A program made the position numbers and the translations under genes. The notes under the pieces were generated by a model. The model saw nothing but the letters and a program-made list of their open reading frames with translations. It ran no database searches and had not been told where the DNA came from. A stretch of 33,283 bases of DNA, taken from the NCBI GenBank assembly GCA_028692545.1, contig JAQUXC010000002.1, positions 92,082 to 125,364 of the forward strand, written 5' to 3'. The stretch is from Patescibacteria group bacterium (GTDB lineage Bacteria; Patescibacteriota; Patescibacteriia; UBA1558; S5-K13). Shown here one piece after another: positions 32,721 to 33,283 of the stretch (within the stretch, counting starts at the first letter, position 1; each line of letters opens with the position of its first letter).

Positions 32721-32749
32721 TTGACATTTATATCAAAATATGATATAAT
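32721..32749 (+). promoter_or_regulatory. Perfect consensus sigma70 promoter
   Basis: TTGACA (32721-32726), exactly 17 bases, TATAAT (32744-32749), and an upstream TGA extended -10. It is the best promoter in the window and drives the plus-strand RNA locus starting near 32756. Confidence 0.85.
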
Positions 32750-32755
32750 TATATA

Positions 32756-33118
32756 TTAATCTAAAATGTACCTTGAAAAAATTTTAACGATTAAAAAAGC
32801 GCAGAGATTACAAAAAACAGCTATTCCTATCATGTTTGCGAGATGGAAATAGCCACAGACATGAGACAAAAAGACGATAAAAACATCATTTATGACTATG
32901 TATCGCCAAAATCTCATACAACTCTGCTCTACTTTGATCGTTGAAAAAAAACGTACTTGTTTGTAAAAATGGACAATAAATAATATTGTCCAATAAGCTG
33001 ATTGTTTCATGTCAGCAACCAAGAACAGTTTCATCGCCAAATGGAGGTAAAAAATGAAGCTAAAAACAATTTACTCAAAAAAATTAAGACCGGTCTCTAT
33101 GGGATCGGTTCTTTTTTT
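32756..33118 (+). ncRNA. Putative structured RNA, unassigned (about 360 nt)
   Basis: It runs from the consensus promoter to a hairpin-T7 terminator. P1: 32786-32806 pairs with 32922-32942 (18 of 21 positions, counting one G-U). Inside it lie P2, 32820-32827 with 32845-32853 (gctattcc/ggaaatagc), and P3, atgaga/tctcat (32861-32866, 32912-32917) capped by cgata/tatcg (32875-32879, 32901-32905). Together these form a three-way junction. A further hairpin ggacaata/tattgtcc is at 32971-32991. No RNase P, tmRNA, SRP or T-box signature is present. The alternative is short ORFs (32766-32852, 32843-32944, 33054-33170). Confidence 0.45.
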
Positions 33119-33170
33119 ACTAAAAACTGCCATATGTATTTGCACATTACCAATAAATATGTACAGTTAA
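33054..33170 (+). CDS. Possible 38-aa peptide with strong SD overlapping a terminator
   Basis: The ATG at 33054 is preceded by TGGAGG with good spacing. The peptide begins MKLKTIYSKKLRPVSMG and has a short hydrophobic stretch (SVLFLLK, AICICTL). Its first third runs into the terminator hairpin (33086-33112), so full translation would need readthrough. The 3' end overlaps the transposase gene on the other strand and probably includes IS sequence, so it may be a truncated gene or a leader peptide. Doubtful as a mature protein. Confidence 0.3.
   Translation: MKLKTIYSKKLRPVSMGSVLFLLKTAICICTLPINMYS
33086..33118 (+). terminator. Terminator of the plus-strand RNA locus
   Basis: accggtc (33089-33095) pairs with gatcggt (33103-33109), with one G-T wobble, extended outward by a/t and g/c pairs. 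It is followed by T7 (33112-33118). Confidence 0.75.
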
Positions 33171-33283
33171 CAGTCAAGGGTTACACTTTCTAAATACTTT
33201 TCATGAGGAGTAAGTCCGTTAAGGGTTAAATGTATTCTTTTAAAATTGTAATAATTTAGCCATTCATAAGGAGTGTTCCAAAT
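33167..33283 (-). CDS. IS transposase (DDE integrase-core) C-terminal fragment
   Basis: 38 codons in frame from the window edge to a TAA at 33169-33167. The sequence WLNYYNFKRIHLTLNGLTPHEKYL is split here as WLNYYNFKRIH and LNGLTPHEKYL. It matches the end of IS3/IS481-type integrase-core transposases (usually YYNxxRPHxxLxxLTPxE). The rest lies beyond the window. No terminal inverted repeat can be paired because the other end is unseen. The element end should lie between about 33120 and 33166. Confidence 0.85.
   Translation of the reverse strand: MWNTPYEWLNYYNFKRIHLTLNGLTPHEKYLESVTLDC

Noticed and set aside
32756-33040. 94-aa minus-strand ORF with membrane-like segments
   Set aside because: It lies antisense to a perfect promoter, structured region and terminator on the plus strand. 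It starts at a TTG with no SD and ends in the promoter's start region.
32756-33118. RNase P RNA, tmRNA or SRP RNA
   Set aside because: No GAGGAAAGUC-like P4 strand, no TPsiC arm with CCA end, and no SRP GNRA-loop domain were found by eye.
33002-33193. 63-aa plus-strand ORF at the right edge
   Set aside because: It has no SD, crosses the terminator and the IS tail, and competes with the better-placed 33054 start.

Overview
The window is an AT-rich bacterial segment with short intergenic gaps and compact, often overlapping genes. Its gene content fits a Candidate Phyla Radiation (Patescibacteria, Parcubacteria-like) genome. The signs are single-copy core genes packed beside small type IV pilin-like proteins, a MurE-like ligase without its N-terminal domain, a FemAB-type transferase, a C39-like peptidase, RNase Y with YmdB, and many genes with no recognisable Shine-Dalgarno (SD) sequence. 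The standard code applies: TGA acts as a stop and all long genes read through intact. The lineage call is an inference from content and style, not from a marker tree.

Layout. 1-1.83 kb (- strand): a clipped membrane peptide, a 115-aa protein, an NlpC/P60-like protein, and a pilin broken by a -1 frameshift behind a membrane protein. 1.94-2.31 kb: tRNA-Ile(UAU) and tRNA-Val(GAC), with an interrupted copy of part of tRNA-Ile between them. 2.37-6.94 kb: a DHH-family pseudoenzyme divergent from the infB-rbfA-nrnA operon. 7.07-7.65 kb: clpP. 7.65-9.1 kb: dispersed repeats, then a self-contained operon of one 203-aa protein and four single-helix microproteins, with its own promoter, strong SDs and terminator. 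9.2-12.1 kb: rny-ymdB-HU. 12.2-16.5 kb (- strand): an overlapping operon ruvA-femX-like-pilin-murE-like-C39 peptidase. 16.6-18.2 kb: a nucleotidyltransferase-TruB fusion and rpsT. 18.2-22.2 kb (- strand): a membrane protein, polA and holA. 22.3-22.8 kb: a small membrane protein and tRNA-Cys. 22.9-28.7 kb (- strand): a 3D-domain protein, then uvrA-NTase-O-antigen ligase-like. 28.9-32.6 kb (- strand): an unknown Cys-cluster protein, rnhB, and a Cys-rich protein-trxA-gdhA operon. 32.7-33.1 kb (+ strand): a consensus promoter, a region that folds into a three-way junction, and a terminator, which look like an unassigned structured RNA. The right edge holds the 3' end of an IS transposase.

Genes work together in several groups: translation and RNA maturation (infB, rbfA, nrnA, truB fusion, rpsT, tRNAs), RNA decay (rny, ymdB), DNA repair and replication (polA, holA, ruvA, uvrA, rnhB), and cell envelope and surface (pilins, femX-like, murE-like, C39, 3D, O-antigen ligase-like). 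The two most unusual items are the microprotein operon (7.9-9.1 kb) and the putative structured RNA (32.75-33.12 kb). Others are two pilin genes each broken at a simple repeat, the TruB fusion, tRNA-Ile(UAU), the dead DHH paralog, and 30-bp perfect palindromes, one of them in frame inside a protease gene. Strong GGAGG-type SDs occur mainly in the small unfamiliar genes (left edge, 8-9 kb, right edge), which suggests these are acquired islands.
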